Shown: positions 7,753 to 17,352, numbered from the stretch's first letter. The stretch: 64,000 nt of DNA from Salinimonas profundi (GCF_014750655.1 NZ_JABBXD010000004.1:62001-126000); one strand, 5' to 3'. Notes: generated by a model from the letters alone, not told the origin. Made by a program: numbers and translations.

Positions 7753-10365
7753 TCAGGCGATATTCAGTGTTGGAATAATATTCGCCTTCGCGTCTTCTTC
7801 TGCCTGTTTAAAGCTTTCCATCTTGTCAAAGTTCAGATAGCGATAAACATCAGCTGACATTGAGTCAATCTTACCAGCGTACTCCATATACTCTTCAGCA
7901 GTAGGAATACGGCCTACGATGGCACCCACAGCAGCAAGTTCGGCAGATGTCAGGTATACGTTTGCACCATCACCCAGACGGTTAGGGAAGTTACGCGTTG
8001 AGGTAGACAGTACCGTCGCACCGGCATCAACACGCGCCTGGTTACCCATACACAGTGAACAACCTGGCATTTCCGTACGCACACCTACACGGCCGTAGAT
8101 GTTGTAATAGCCTTCTTCCATCAGCTGCGCTTTATCCATCTTAGTCGGTGGAGAAATCCACAGACGGGTTGGCAGCGTTTTACCGTAGTTGTCTAACAGC
8201 TTACCAGCAGCACGGAAGTGACCAATGTTAGTCATACAAGAGCCGATGAACACTTCATCAACATTGTCACCGGCAACATCTGACAGTGTCTTGGCATCGT
8301 CAGGATCGTTCGGGCAACATACGATTGGCTCTTTAATGTCATCAAGATTAATCTCGATAACTTCTGCGTATTCTGCATCTTTATCAGCACGCATCAGTTC
8401 AGGCTTCGCCAGCCACTCTTCCATCTTCTGCGCACGACGCTCAAGAGTACGCGGATCGCCATAACCTTCGTTAATCATCCAGCGTAGCATGGTGATGTTA
8501 GAACGCAGGTACTCAGCAATAGATTCTTCAGACAGGTTGATGGTACAACCGGCCGCAGAACGCTCAGCCGAGGCATCAGACAGTTCGAACGCTTGCTCTA
8601 CCGTCAGATCTTCCAGACCTTCGATCTCAAGAATACGACCTGAGAACTGGTTGATCTTACCTTTCTTCTCAACCGTCAGCAGACCCTGCTTGATACCGTA
8701 CAGAGGAATCGCATGCACCAGGTCACGCAGCGTAATACCAGGCTGACGCTTGCCCGTGAAACGAACCAGAATCGATTCTGGCATATCCAGCGGCATAACA
8801 CCGGTTGCTGCCGCAAAGGCCACCAGACCGGAACCGGCCGGGAATGAAATACCCAGTGGGAAGCGCGTGTGCGAGTCACCACCGGTACCAACGGTATCAG
8901 GTAGCAACATGCGGTTCAGCCAGCTGTGGATGATACCGTCGCCGGGACGTAAGCTTACACCGCCACGGTTCATGATAAAGTCAGGCAGTGTGTGCTGAGT
9001 TTCAATATCAACCGGCTTAGGATAGGCCGCTGTGTGACAGAAAGACTGCATGGTCAGGTCGGCAGTAAAGCCAAGACACGCCAGATCTTTCAGTTCGTCA
9101 CGGGTCATAGGGCCAGTGGTATCCTGAGAACCTACCGTGGTCATTTTAGGCTCGCAGTATGTGCCTGGACGAATACCGTCAACACCACATGCTTTACCTA
9201 CCATTTTCTGCGCCAGTGAGTAACCTTTACCACTGTCAGCAGGCTGTTCAGGTTTACGGAACAGATCCGTTGGACCCAGACCCAGTGCTTCACGCGCCTT
9301 TTCAGTCAGACCACGACCAATGATCAGGTTGATACGGCCACCGGCACGTACTTCGTCCAGAATCACTTTTGACTTGTACTTGTACTCAGCCAGTACTTCA
9401 CCCGTTTCGTGATTCGTGATCTTGCCTTCAAACGGATAGATGTCGATGACATCACCCATGTTCATTTTTTCGACGTCGGCTTCAAATACTAACGCTCCGG
9501 CATCTTCCATTGTATTGAAGAAGATTGGTGCAACTTTAGAACCGATACATACACCACCGCCGCGCTTGTTAGGCACGCCAGGCAGATCTTCACCGAAGAA
9601 CCACAGTACAGAGTTAGTCGCAGATTTACGTGAAGAACCGGTACCTACCACGTCGCCAACAAAGGCAACCGGGTGACCCTGGTTTTTCACTTCTTCAATT
9701 TGCTTCATCGGGCCTTTAACACCGTGCTCTTCCGGCTCCAGACCGTCACGGGTCATTTTGTATGCCGCCAGCGCGTGTAAAGGAATATCAGGACGCGACC
9801 ATGCATCCGGTGCAGGAGACAGATCATCGGTGTTGGTTTCACCGGTTACCTTGAATACGGAATAGGTGATTTTATCATCCATTTTTGGACGTGAAGTGAA
9901 CCACTCACCTTCTGCCCATGATTCAATCACTTCGGTCGCGTATTTGTTACCGGCTTTATGTTTCTCTTCCACATCGTGGAACGCATCGAACATCAGCAGA
10001 GTGTGCTTCAGCTCTTTTGTAGCCAGTGGCGCAAGCTGGTCATCGTCAAGCAGCTCAATCAGCGTGGCGATGTTGTAACCACCATGCATGTTACCTAACA
10101 GCTCTACCGCTTTTTCACGGCTAATCAGTGGGCTGGTGTCTTCGCCTTTGGCGACAGCACTTAAAAAGCCGGCTTTTACGTAAGCGGCTTCATCTACACC
10201 AGGAGGAACGCGCTCTGAAATCAGCTCAAGCAGATAATCTTCTTCGCCTGCAGGTGGGTTTTTCAGCAACTCAACCAGACTGGCAACCTGTTCGGCGTTC
10301 AGTGCTTTGGGAGGGATACCTTGTTCAGCACGTTCTTCTACGTGTTTACGATACTCTTCTAACAC
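7753..10365 (-). CDS. acnB: aconitate hydratase B (bifunctional aconitase / 2-methylisocitrate dehydratase)
   Basis: This 870-residue AcnB-type aconitase is close to the usual 865. The fold order is that of AcnB: an N-terminal HEAT-like domain (LEEYRKHVEERAEQG), then the swivel domain (FVGDVVGTGSSRKSATNS), then the three catalytic domains. The [4Fe-4S] ligands appear in GSCMTNIGH and in GCSLCMGNQ near the C-terminus. It interconverts citrate and isocitrate in the TCA cycle, and AcnB proteins also act on 2-methyl-cis-aconitate. The gene is monocistronic, with a strong terminator downstream and its own 170-nt upstream region. Identification is secure. Confidence 0.98.
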   Translation of the reverse strand: MLEEYRKHVEERAEQGIPPKALNAEQVASLVELLKNPPAGEEDYLLELISERVPPGVDEAAYVKAGFLSAVAKGEDTSPLISREKAVELLGNMHGGYNIATLIELLDDDQLAPLATKELKHTLLMFDAFHDVEEKHKAGNKYATEVIESWAEGEWFTSRPKMDDKITYSVFKVTGETNTDDLSPAPDAWSRPDIPLHALAAYKMTRDGLEPEEHGVKGPMKQIEEVKNQGHPVAFVGDVVGTGSSRKSATNSVLWFFGEDLPGVPNKRGGGVCIGSKVAPIFFNTMEDAGALVFEADVEKMNMGDVIDIYPFEGKITNHETGEVLAEYKYKSKVILDEVRAGGRINLIIGRGLTEKAREALGLGPTDLFRKPEQPADSGKGYSLAQKMVGKACGVDGIRPGTYCEPKMTTVGSQDTTGPMTRDELKDLACLGFTADLTMQSFCHTAAYPKPVDIETQHTLPDFIMNRGGVSLRPGDGIIHSWLNRMLLPDTVGTGGDSHTRFPLGISFPAGSGLVAFAAATGVMPLDMPESILVRFTGKRQPGITLRDLVHAIPLYGIKQGLLTVEKKGKINQFSGRILEIEGLEDLTVEQAFELSDASAERSAAGCTINLSEESIAEYLRSNITMLRWMINEGYGDPRTLERRAQKMEEWLAKPELMRADKDAEYAEVIEINLDDIKEPIVCCPNDPDDAKTLSDVAGDNVDEVFIGSCMTNIGHFRAAGKLLDNYGKTLPTRLWISPPTKMDKAQLMEEGYYNIYGRVGVRTEMPGCSLCMGNQARVDAGATVLSTSTRNFPNRLGDGANVYLTSAELAAVGAIVGRIPTAEEYMEYAGKIDSMSADVYRYLNFDKMESFKQAEEDAKANIIPTLNIA

Positions 10366-10496
10366 GATTTCTTCCTCATGGTTAATCCTGCCGGTGAAGT
10401 TAACGGTCTTGGCGACAGGACGTGACTAAATAAAAACGCGGGGATTATAGCGGGTTAATGAACTTTTTTGAATGACTAAGGCCTTTCAATCTTTTA

Positions 10497-10517
10497 TGAC
10501 CGGTATTCAGCCGGTCA
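10497..10517 (-). terminator. hairpin downstream of sugar dehydrogenase gene
   Basis: A 7-bp perfect stem TGACCGG/CCGGTCA (loop TATTCAG) lies 23 nt after the stop of the gene at 10540-11616. On the minus strand it is followed by TAAAAGATT, a weak U-tract. It may act as a modest terminator between that gene and acnB. Confidence 0.5.
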
Positions 10518-10539
10518 ATGCCCATACACGGGCTTATAA

Positions 10540-11616
10540 TTACTGACTATTGGCCGACACTTTCAATAGGGTGGCCTCTTCGCCATCAGTCAGCAGCAAA
10601 ATTGCCCCGTCCGCCGTCACGTTTACATCACGTAAGCGCTGTGAAATGTCGCTGAATATGTTTTCAATCTGAGGGGGAGATTCACGCAAGTCGACCGCCA
10701 GTAAGGCTTTTTCTTTAAGTGTGGTGACTAATAACTTTCCTGACAGATAGGGAAACTGCTCACCGCTGTAGTCGATCATGCCTGAGGGGGCCACCGAAGG
10801 CGTCCAGTTCACCAAAGGAGATTTCATCCCCTGGTACTTTCTGAACGGACTAATGCGGGCACCTGAATAATCGTCGCCCATGGTAGCCACCGGCCAGCCA
10901 TAATTTGCCCCTTCTTTTATCAGGTTAATTTCATCACCGCCTGCCGGACCATGCTCGTGGGCGATAACCTGATTATTTTTTACAATTAAGCCCTGTGTAT
11001 TCCGATGGCCCAGCGAGTAAACATAAGGCGCTTCAGCAAAGGGCGGCGACTGGGGTGCACTGCCATCTTCCCGGAAATGCAGAATCTTACCTAACTGGCT
11101 GGTTTTTACCTGCGCCTGTTCCCGATAGTCAAAGCCATCGCCTGTAGTCACCAGCCAGGTACCATCATCAAGCACCGCCAGCCTGCCACCAAAATGCACC
11201 GGGGTGTCTTTGGCCGGTGTGACCGCGAGTACCTGTTCGATATTAGTAAGCGTGCCGTTTTCCAGTGTTGCACCGGCAACAACCAGTTGATTGCTATCGG
11301 CGGTGCCTTTGGTATAGCTGATAAGTACGCGATGAGAGGTGGCGTAATCCTGCGTCAACGCCAGATCTAACAAGCCGCCCTGCCCTCCGCTGTAAAGCGA
11401 CGGTAATGTTTGCTGCTGACGTGTCGCCTCACCGTTTTTATCAATAAGCACCAGCGCGCCCTGCTTTTCTGTCACGATAAACTGATTGTCAGGTAGTGCC
11501 ACCAGCGCCCAGGGCCGATTCAAGGTAAAATCTGTATAGGGTGATATTGAATAGGACTGCGGCGCGGCTAGGGCACCAACACTTACCAGTACCACCAGCA
11601 TCCAGGCGTATCTCAT
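10540..11616 (-). CDS. PQQ-dependent aldose sugar dehydrogenase-like beta-propeller protein (YliI/Asd family)
   Basis: This is a 358-residue exported protein with a signal peptide (about residues 1-18, ending LAAPQ) and a soluble glucose-dehydrogenase-type six-bladed propeller. Recognisable family segments are RPWALVALPDNQFIVTEK, GGLLDLAL, a VHFGGR stretch with its histidine, TTGDGFDYR, YSLGHRNTQGL and HGPAGGDEINLI followed by NYGWP. Members oxidise aldoses in the periplasm using PQQ and pass electrons to the respiratory chain. No PQQ biosynthesis gene is present here. It is divergent from the small membrane protein gene at 11746, about 130 bp away. The family is clear, but the actual substrate is not. 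Confidence 0.88.
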   Translation of the reverse strand: MRYAWMLVVLVSVGALAAPQSYSISPYTDFTLNRPWALVALPDNQFIVTEKQGALVLIDKNGEATRQQQTLPSLYSGGQGGLLDLALTQDYATSHRVLISYTKGTADSNQLVVAGATLENGTLTNIEQVLAVTPAKDTPVHFGGRLAVLDDGTWLVTTGDGFDYREQAQVKTSQLGKILHFREDGSAPQSPPFAEAPYVYSLGHRNTQGLIVKNNQVIAHEHGPAGGDEINLIKEGANYGWPVATMGDDYSGARISPFRKYQGMKSPLVNWTPSVAPSGMIDYSGEQFPYLSGKLLVTTLKEKALLAVDLRESPPQIENIFSDISQRLRDVNVTADGAILLLTDGEEATLLKVSANSQ

Positions 11617-11745
11617 TGCAACTCCGGGTTAACTTAAACGGTATCAGATAAAGTTACAGTGACTTAACCTTCTTAACAACTGTTGGATTATTCAACAGAG
11701 AGTCATTACACTGACGTATCATCTTATTTTTATGCTGCTTTTTCC

Positions 11746-12210
11746 ATGCAAATTCACAGCGCCCTGCCGTTCTTTAAAGCGTATTTTGTCAGTTGGATTA
11801 TCACTTATCTGTTAGCCAGTATTTTCCACACGCAACGCGTTTTACATGAACTGGCCGAACTTGATGTAGTAATTAGCCTGGCTGATCGTGTCAGCACCAC
11901 CCTGGATGACATCATCGGGTTGTTGCCTAAATACGGCAGCGCCATTGCACTTGCATTGCTCATTGCCCAACTGGTGGCGGTAATTATTACGCGACGTCGC
12001 GCTCACGTCGCACCCTGGACTTGTCTGGCTGGCGCTATTGCCATGCTGGTTATGTTACTGGCAATGCAACCAATAATGAATGTGACACTAATAGCCGGCG
12101 CACGTGAGGCGTCAGGTATTGCTCTGCAGTGCCTGGCCGGTGCAATCGGTGGGATGCTCTTTGCCAGCCTGTACGGTTATTTTCAAAGCAAGCAATTGAG
12201 ACAAGAATAA
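11746..12210 (+). CDS. small integral membrane protein of unknown function
   Basis: I do not recognise this protein. Starting at the ATG at 11746 it has 154 residues and four hydrophobic segments (about residues 9-24, 63-81, 91-108 and 126-145), joined by short loops that include a basic stretch TRRRAHV. A longer reading from TTG at 11683 (175 residues) is open, but it lacks a ribosome binding site and adds a polar stretch. Neither start has a strong Shine-Dalgarno sequence. It is a single gene, divergent from the sugar dehydrogenase and closed by a strong bidirectional terminator. Function is unknown. Confidence 0.7.
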   Translation: MQIHSALPFFKAYFVSWIITYLLASIFHTQRVLHELAELDVVISLADRVSTTLDDIIGLLPKYGSAIALALLIAQLVAVIITRRRAHVAPWTCLAGAIAMLVMLLAMQPIMNVTLIAGAREASGIALQCLAGAIGGMLFASLYGYFQSKQLRQE

Positions 12211-12239
12211 AAAAACGCCGCATCATGCGGCGTTTTTTT
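12209..12239. terminator. bidirectional rho-independent terminator
   Basis: An 8-bp stem CGCCGCAT/ATGCGGCG with a one-base centre is flanked by A6 on one side and T7 on the other, so it works on both strands. It ends the membrane-protein gene on the plus strand and the TonB-cluster operon (last gene 12245-13558) on the minus strand. Confidence 0.92.
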
Positions 12240-12244
12240 ATTTA

Positions 12245-13558
12245 TCAGGATGAGAGTCCTGCATCGAGCTGTTCTTTACTGCTTTTTTCAGACTGTACAA
12301 ACTTCTTCCACTGCTGGGCAATGCCGCGGCTTTTGGGGAACTTCTCCGCCTCAGCCAGCTGGTTAAGCGCTTTGGCATACTGACCCGTGTTGTACAACGC
12401 CATGCCTTTTACCAGATGTGGCATCCCTTCGTTGCGAAGTTGTCCTTTTTCCAGCGCCCGTTCGGCAGAACTGATCGCTTTTTGCCACTTTTCAGCGTTC
12501 AGATAAATCTGTGCAAGCTGCGCATCCAGCTCACCATCTTCTGACAAGGCGGCGGCTTCAGATAATGCCGGGATGGCTTTCTCGTTTTCCTTGGCAAGCT
12601 GCCAGCTTTGTCCCAGAAAACGCCAGTTACGCAGGTTTTTCTCCAGCGTACCATCAGCCAGTGCCTGCTCCATCAGTCTGGCGCCTTTATAAGGGGCGCG
12701 ATGGTAGTAATAAAGCTGCGCCAGATTAAAAATATCGGCGGCACTTTGCACATACCCCTGCTGATAGGCTGTTTCCATGATTGCCAGTTGCTTACGCTCT
12801 TCGCCAAGCTCGCCAAACATTCCCGCTAACTGAATCCAGTACTTTGGCTCGTTGAATAACTTCACCATTTTAACCAGGATATCTTTGACCTTTTCGGGGC
12901 GCTTTAACTCGTAATACACCGCGCGCTGCAGAATCAGCCAGCCTTCATCCGGGATCATGCCCTTGGCTTCATGTTCAGCAACAGCCTGGTCGATATAACC
13001 TGCCGCTTCTTCGTAGTTCTTGTTCTGGTACAACGCCTGGGCTTTCAGCACCTTGTTTTTAGGCGGGATGTCACCTTCATTGAGTGATTCCCAACGCTCA
13101 AGGTATTTCACCACATCGGTATAGTTACCCTGCATGAGGTGAAGCTGCGCCAGCGAAAACAACGTCGACATTTCGAACTTGCGCGGAATTGGCTGCTGTT
13201 CGACCACTGTGGCAAACGACTCCAGCGCTTTTTCGTACTGTTCGTCGTTGTAATAAATAAAGCCATAGAAGTTGTACATCATCGCCTGCTCATAGCTATT
13301 CATAGAGCTTTTCTTACCCTCAACTTCGTCAAGAATAGAAATGGCTTCTTTGATGTTACCTTCATCAGCAGCGGTTTGTGCCCGTGATAGCTGGTCGTAA
13401 ACCTTGGAGCGCAATGTGGGCACTTTCCGGGTTTTCTTATCACTGGCTTTCTGCTGCGCTACAGCATCTGTTGAAACCAGCATTGCTGGCACAGCGGCAC
13501 CGTATACCGATGCCACGATGGCTGCAGCTAACAGGCGTTTTGATAATGATTTATGCAT
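12245..13558 (-). CDS. exported TPR-repeat protein of the TonB2-type cluster
   Basis: This is a 437-residue protein with a signal peptide (about residues 1-35, ending DAVAQQ). The rest is helical, built of tetratricopeptide-like repeats such as AMMYNFYGFIYYNDEQYEKA and MPHLVKGMALYNTGQYAKA. It is the last gene of the DUF3450-TtpC-ExbB-ExbD-TonB-TPR operon, 6 nt after tonB. In Vibrio and Shewanella TonB2-type systems a TPR protein sits in the same place and is thought to support Ton function in the periplasm, but its exact role is not settled. Its position before the terminator makes it the operon end. Family and context are clear. Confidence 0.88.
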   Translation of the reverse strand: MHKSLSKRLLAAAIVASVYGAAVPAMLVSTDAVAQQKASDKKTRKVPTLRSKVYDQLSRAQTAADEGNIKEAISILDEVEGKKSSMNSYEQAMMYNFYGFIYYNDEQYEKALESFATVVEQQPIPRKFEMSTLFSLAQLHLMQGNYTDVVKYLERWESLNEGDIPPKNKVLKAQALYQNKNYEEAAGYIDQAVAEHEAKGMIPDEGWLILQRAVYYELKRPEKVKDILVKMVKLFNEPKYWIQLAGMFGELGEERKQLAIMETAYQQGYVQSAADIFNLAQLYYYHRAPYKGARLMEQALADGTLEKNLRNWRFLGQSWQLAKENEKAIPALSEAAALSEDGELDAQLAQIYLNAEKWQKAISSAERALEKGQLRNEGMPHLVKGMALYNTGQYAKALNQLAEAEKFPKSRGIAQQWKKFVQSEKSSKEQLDAGLSS

Positions 13559-13564
13559 ATCGAA

Positions 13565-14173
13565 TTACCCGTCTATCTGGAACGTAATACGGTTTTGCAC
13601 ACCGGACACTTCCGTGGCTTCACCGTTCACAACACGAGGCTTGTATTTAAACTTCATCGCCGCATCCACGGCTGCCTGTTCAAAAATGCCTTCGGGATTA
13701 GCTTCAACCACCATAGGGTCGCGAACCGCACCCTGTTTGGTCACAGTGAATTCAACGATAACAAAACCTTCGATACCACGTTGCAAGGCACGACGCGGAT
13801 ATACCGGTGACACTTTAACGATAGGCAAATATTCACCATCCCCCGAGTCCAGGGCTAAGCCACCATCAAGACCACCTTCTGCACCTACATCTGAGCTGAA
13901 GTCCATGGAGGTGCCTTCTGCGTCTGGCGAAGGTGAATCCATTTGCTGCGGCTGCATTTGCGGTGGTGGCTGCTCCGGCTTAGGCGGTTTACGCGGCTTG
14001 CGATCTTTTTGCTCTACCGTCTCCTCCTGCTTGACCCTTACAAAATCAAGCACGCTACCCTTGGGCGGTTCCGTCAGTGCGCTGCCACCCATTTTGATCA
14101 ATGACTGCATCAAAAAGAACAGGCCTAACGTGATCGCCAGAGAAGCGAAGAATGCAATAATAAATCGTGGCAT
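13565..14173 (-). CDS. tonB: TonB energy transducer (TonB2-type)
   Basis: This 202-residue protein has a single N-terminal membrane anchor (about residues 4-25). A proline-rich periplasmic stretch follows (RKPRKPPKPEQPPP, about 58-72), then a C-terminal TonB domain (about 115-202) with SPVYPRRALQRGIEGFVIVEF and the FKYKPRVVNG motif. The linker is short, as in TonB2-class proteins. It carries proton-motive energy from the ExbB/ExbD motor to TonB-dependent receptors. It lies 3 nt after exbD and 6 nt before the TPR gene. Given the adjacent receptor and the Pho-box-like site before the operon, it probably serves that receptor, but this is an inference. Confidence 0.95.
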   Translation of the reverse strand: MPRFIIAFFASLAITLGLFFLMQSLIKMGGSALTEPPKGSVLDFVRVKQEETVEQKDRKPRKPPKPEQPPPQMQPQQMDSPSPDAEGTSMDFSSDVGAEGGLDGGLALDSGDGEYLPIVKVSPVYPRRALQRGIEGFVIVEFTVTKQGAVRDPMVVEANPEGIFEQAAVDAAMKFKYKPRVVNGEATEVSGVQNRITFQIDG

Positions 14174-14176
14174 GAC

Positions 14177-14584
14177 TTACTGCTCTTGTGCTGCGATTGA
14201 AACGTCGTAAACACCCGCGGCGCGCGAAGCATCCATCACTTTGATCAGTGTTTCTGTGGTAGCTTTTTTATCAGCCTGAATGACCACTGTGCCCTGCGGA
14301 TTCTCGGCGTGCAGGCGCTCGATGTTGGCCTGTACTGCACGCTCGTCAACACGGCGTTTGTTGATCCAGATTTCGCCAGTGTCAGAAATCGCAATAAGCA
14401 CATTGGCACGATCCTTTTTGACGGCGGTTGACGCTTCAGGACGGTTCACATCAATGCCCGCTTCTTTAACGAACGACGCGGTAACGATGAAGAAAATAAG
14501 CATGATGAAAACAACGTCCAGCATGGGCGTCATATCGATTTGTGCTTCTTCTTCGTCGACCAGGTTTTGAAAATGCTGCTTCAT
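14177..14584 (-). CDS. exbD: ExbD/TolR-family proton-motor subunit
   Basis: This 135-residue inner-membrane protein has a short cytoplasmic N-terminus ending in the signature IDMTPMLDVVFIMLIFFIV, whose aspartate (D25) is the proton-carrying residue in the single transmembrane helix. The remainder is a periplasmic ExbD domain (INKRRVDERAVQANIERL, then VVIQADKKATTETLIKVMD). It works with the ExbB subunit encoded 27 nt upstream and with TonB just downstream. Confidence 0.96.
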   Translation of the reverse strand: MKQHFQNLVDEEEAQIDMTPMLDVVFIMLIFFIVTASFVKEAGIDVNRPEASTAVKKDRANVLIAISDTGEIWINKRRVDERAVQANIERLHAENPQGTVVIQADKKATTETLIKVMDASRAAGVYDVSIAAQEQ

Positions 14585-14611
14585 AATTTGATACCTTAAC
14601 TTAATGCCTTA

Positions 14612-15136
14612 TCAGACATTACGTTCAATGATGATTGCATCCTCAAGATGCGTGCGTTCAGATTTCGCCTGACGGTTTAGCCAGGTTGAGGCAAATACCC
14701 CGGACAGTGCACCAACCATACCGGCCATTGTCGGAATCGTTGCTTTGGACACCCCTGAAGCCATGGAACGTGCATTCCCTGAACCAGAGATTGCCATGAC
14801 ATCAAAAACCTCAATCATACCGGTTACCGTTCCCAGCAGACCCAGCAGCGGACAAAGCGCCACCAGAGCCTGAATAATCGGGATACTGCCATTCAACTGA
14901 ATAGACAGGGTCGAAATCTTTTTCTGTCTTACCTGCTCGGCATACCACGAAGAGCGATCAGAGCGGGCTTTCCACTCTTTAATAGCCTGCTTCTTCTTAC
15001 TTTTGTGCCAGACCAGGATGTACATCGCACGTTCGAGGATCAAAAGCCACATAACGAATATCAGCAGACCGATGACCAGGAGAACCTGGCCACCTGTTTC
15101 TGTGAAATCGCGAATTGCTTCGAGAAACTCAAACAT
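14612..15136 (-). CDS. exbB: ExbB/TolQ-family proton channel subunit (ExbB2-type)
   Basis: This 174-residue MotA/TolQ/ExbB-family protein has three hydrophobic segments (about residues 17-36, 88-108 and 131-152). The conserved core is ALVALCPLLGLLGTVTGMIEVF, followed by GVSKATIPTMAGMVGALSGVFAS. This short form is the usual second ExbB-like protein of Vibrio TonB2-type clusters. It lies 2 nt downstream of the larger TtpC-like gene and 27 nt before exbD. It should form the pentameric channel with ExbD. Confidence 0.94.
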   Translation of the reverse strand: MFEFLEAIRDFTETGGQVLLVIGLLIFVMWLLILERAMYILVWHKSKKKQAIKEWKARSDRSSWYAEQVRQKKISTLSIQLNGSIPIIQALVALCPLLGLLGTVTGMIEVFDVMAISGSGNARSMASGVSKATIPTMAGMVGALSGVFASTWLNRQAKSERTHLEDAIIIERNV

Positions 15137-15138
15137 GA

Positions 15139-16512
15139 TTAGCTCCGCTCAGCGCGCTCTGCGATAACCCCTGCAGCTTGTTCCTGCAGAATGTAAACGA
15201 TGTTTTTGCTACGGGTATTAAGCATGGCGTAAAGCAGCGTCATCGGAATCGCCACAACCAGACCCAGTACCGTGGTAACCAGTGCGGTTGAAATACCACC
15301 GGCCATCAGTTTAGGGTCACCCGTACCAAACAGTGTGATGGCCTGGAAGGTGTTAATCATACCGGTTACGGTACCTAACAGACCCATCAGCGGCGCAACA
15401 ACTGAAATAATCTTGATGATGGTCAGATTACGGCTCAGTTTAGGCACTTCACCCAAAATGGCTTCGGTCAGGTGCAGCTCCAGTGCTTCGGTATCCGCAT
15501 GCGGATACGTATCACGTACTTTCAGTACACGACCCAGCGGGTTCGTTGTTTTGATTTCTTTAGACTTAAGCTGCTTATCGACTTTTGCTTTAGTGATAGT
15601 CAGTGCCACTAAGCGCCAGATAGCCAGGAACAGACCAAATGCACCCACAATAAGAATGATGTAACCAACCACACCACCTTGTTCAACACGCTCTTTAAGC
15701 GTTGGTGCCTGTACCAGCAAGCCCAGGATGGAACCACCAGTAGGGTCAATACCAAACTCAACGATGTTACCGTCTGAGTTTTGCAGCGCAGACGCTGAAT
15801 CCTGATAACGGTCAGCCGGCTGACGTACTAACTCTGCAACCGTGCCGGTAGTACCGTTGTAATCCAGGTACTTACCGTCTGATACCAGCGCAAAAGGCCC
15901 AATACGAACCACTTCTTTAGTAACTTTCTCACCGCCCGCTTCAACCACTGAGGTCTCAAACGCTTCAACATCACCTGATTCGGTCATTTCACGCTGAATT
16001 TCAAACCAGACCCGCTCGATTTCTTCAATAGAGGCCAGCTTTGAGCTTTTGCCCATTTCCTGCGCCATGTTATCCAAAAATTCTGAACGGCCCGGGATTT
16101 GCGCTGAAATCACTGAGTTCTGGAACTTGCTCTTGGTATCACCAGCGACTTGCTGTAACACACCGAACAACTCTTTGAGTGAGCCCATGCGGTTATCCAG
16201 CGCACCGTTTAAGTCTGCCAGTTTAAATTCGTTTTCTTCGAACTGGGTCTCAAGTTTTTCAGATTGCTGTAACAACTGATCACGTTTGGCACGTGTGTCA
16301 TCCAGAATCTGATCCTGCTGCGCGCGCTGTTGCATGAAACGCTCTTCACGCTGCTTGTTCTGCTGGCTTTGCGTAAACTGCCCTTCTTCCAGTTGCTTAA
16401 GCAACGCGTCCAGATCAAGCGCGCGGTCACTCTGGGCCACGGCGCCGAAGCTCAGGCCAACGGCAGTCAGACCAACTACAAGTTTTTTCATTTGTTTAAA
16501 CATGGTCATCAA
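15139..16512 (-). CDS. ttpC: TtpC-like large ExbB-family protein with periplasmic coiled coil
   Basis: This 457-residue protein has a signal peptide (about residues 1-26, ending GAVAQ). A long periplasmic region follows, with a coiled coil at about 50-120 (QREERFMQQRAQQDQIL and similar). The C-terminal MotA/TolQ/ExbB domain (about 265-455) has three membrane segments and ISVVAPLMGLLGTVTGMINTF. This is the layout of TtpC, the extra component needed by Vibrio TonB2 systems. It lies 4 nt after the DUF3450 gene and 2 nt before the short exbB. Having both DUF3450 and TtpC suggests a periplasm-spanning extension of the Ton motor; that structural role is inferred. Confidence 0.92.
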   Translation of the reverse strand: MMTMFKQMKKLVVGLTAVGLSFGAVAQSDRALDLDALLKQLEEGQFTQSQQNKQREERFMQQRAQQDQILDDTRAKRDQLLQQSEKLETQFEENEFKLADLNGALDNRMGSLKELFGVLQQVAGDTKSKFQNSVISAQIPGRSEFLDNMAQEMGKSSKLASIEEIERVWFEIQREMTESGDVEAFETSVVEAGGEKVTKEVVRIGPFALVSDGKYLDYNGTTGTVAELVRQPADRYQDSASALQNSDGNIVEFGIDPTGGSILGLLVQAPTLKERVEQGGVVGYIILIVGAFGLFLAIWRLVALTITKAKVDKQLKSKEIKTTNPLGRVLKVRDTYPHADTEALELHLTEAILGEVPKLSRNLTIIKIISVVAPLMGLLGTVTGMINTFQAITLFGTGDPKLMAGGISTALVTTVLGLVVAIPMTLLYAMLNTRSKNIVYILQEQAAGVIAERAERS

Positions 16513-16516
16513 CCTC

Positions 16517-17275
16517 TTACTCTGTCATTGCCACTGGCAGCATCAGCATGTCTGGTGCCAGTTGTTTCTTCGCCATTCTCAGGCCTTTGGTAATTTGGGT
16601 GCGGTAGCTGCTGTCCAGCTCTTCCCATTGGCGAGTCTGTTTATTCCAGACACCCTGACTGCTGGCGTCACGCGTCTGGTAAATCAGTGCTGTACGACCT
16701 AAGCGTAAAAACTCAACGTCACGCTCCTGACCGTCAATTTCATGGATGCCGTTATACGCTTCCATGGTGCGGCCATATTCCATTTCTACCTGGTACGCTT
16801 CCATTACACGACGAAACTTCTCTGATGCGGCAACATCAGCGCGATCCATCAGGTTTTTCAGATCAGCTACGCGGTTCGCACGCTCTTCCGGTAAGAACGG
16901 CACATCCAGTTCGATGAACTGCTCAAGACCTTCAATCATGCGAATCATCAATGGCGTGATTTGACGCTCAATCACCGATACTTCATCGATAGAGTCGTTC
17001 AGATCAGACATTTCCTGATTCTGATTTTCGATCTGTTTGCGCAACTGCGCGTTATAAACTTCCAGGCCCTCAATTTCTTTATTCAGGGTTTTAAACTGCT
17101 GAAGTTTACTGTCAATTTGGTTGGTGATTTTATTGATTTTTTCCTGTGACTGCGCCGCCGATTCATTGATCTTGGCCGCCTCATCCACCACGGGTTTTAA
17201 ATCTTCATCATCTTGCGCCATAGCAGCGGATGCCATCATGGCACTTGCCAGTAGCAAGGAGTTGAAAAGCTTCAT
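16517..17275 (-). CDS. DUF3450 periplasmic coiled-coil protein, first gene of TonB2-type operon
   Basis: This 252-residue protein has a signal peptide (about residues 1-20, MKLF to AAMAQ). A long coiled coil follows (about 40-105, with IEGLEVYNAQLRKQIENQN), then a globular part with PFLPEERANRVADLKNLMDR and a C-terminal LMLPVAM. It matches the DUF3450 family, which is found almost always upstream of TtpC/ExbB/ExbD/TonB genes. Its molecular role is not established; a periplasmic partner of TtpC is likely. The upstream region holds a three-repeat Pho-box-like element (17350-17380), 75-105 nt before the start, so the whole six-gene operon is a candidate PhoB target. Confidence 0.9.
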   Translation of the reverse strand: MKLFNSLLLASAMMASAAMAQDDEDLKPVVDEAAKINESAAQSQEKINKITNQIDSKLQQFKTLNKEIEGLEVYNAQLRKQIENQNQEMSDLNDSIDEVSVIERQITPLMIRMIEGLEQFIELDVPFLPEERANRVADLKNLMDRADVAASEKFRRVMEAYQVEMEYGRTMEAYNGIHEIDGQERDVEFLRLGRTALIYQTRDASSQGVWNKQTRQWEELDSSYRTQITKGLRMAKKQLAPDMLMLPVAMTE

Positions 17276-17352
17276 ACACTCAAACCTTTTAATTTAAAAA
17301 AATCGGTATGCACCGACCAGAATAGAAACTGCGCGTAGGATAGGAGTTTTCT

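Noticed and set aside
13404..14210. 268-codon plus-strand frame opposite tonB and the TPR gene
   Set aside because: It is antisense to two certain genes, has a Ser/Cys/Thr-rich random-looking product and no family motif or ribosome binding site.
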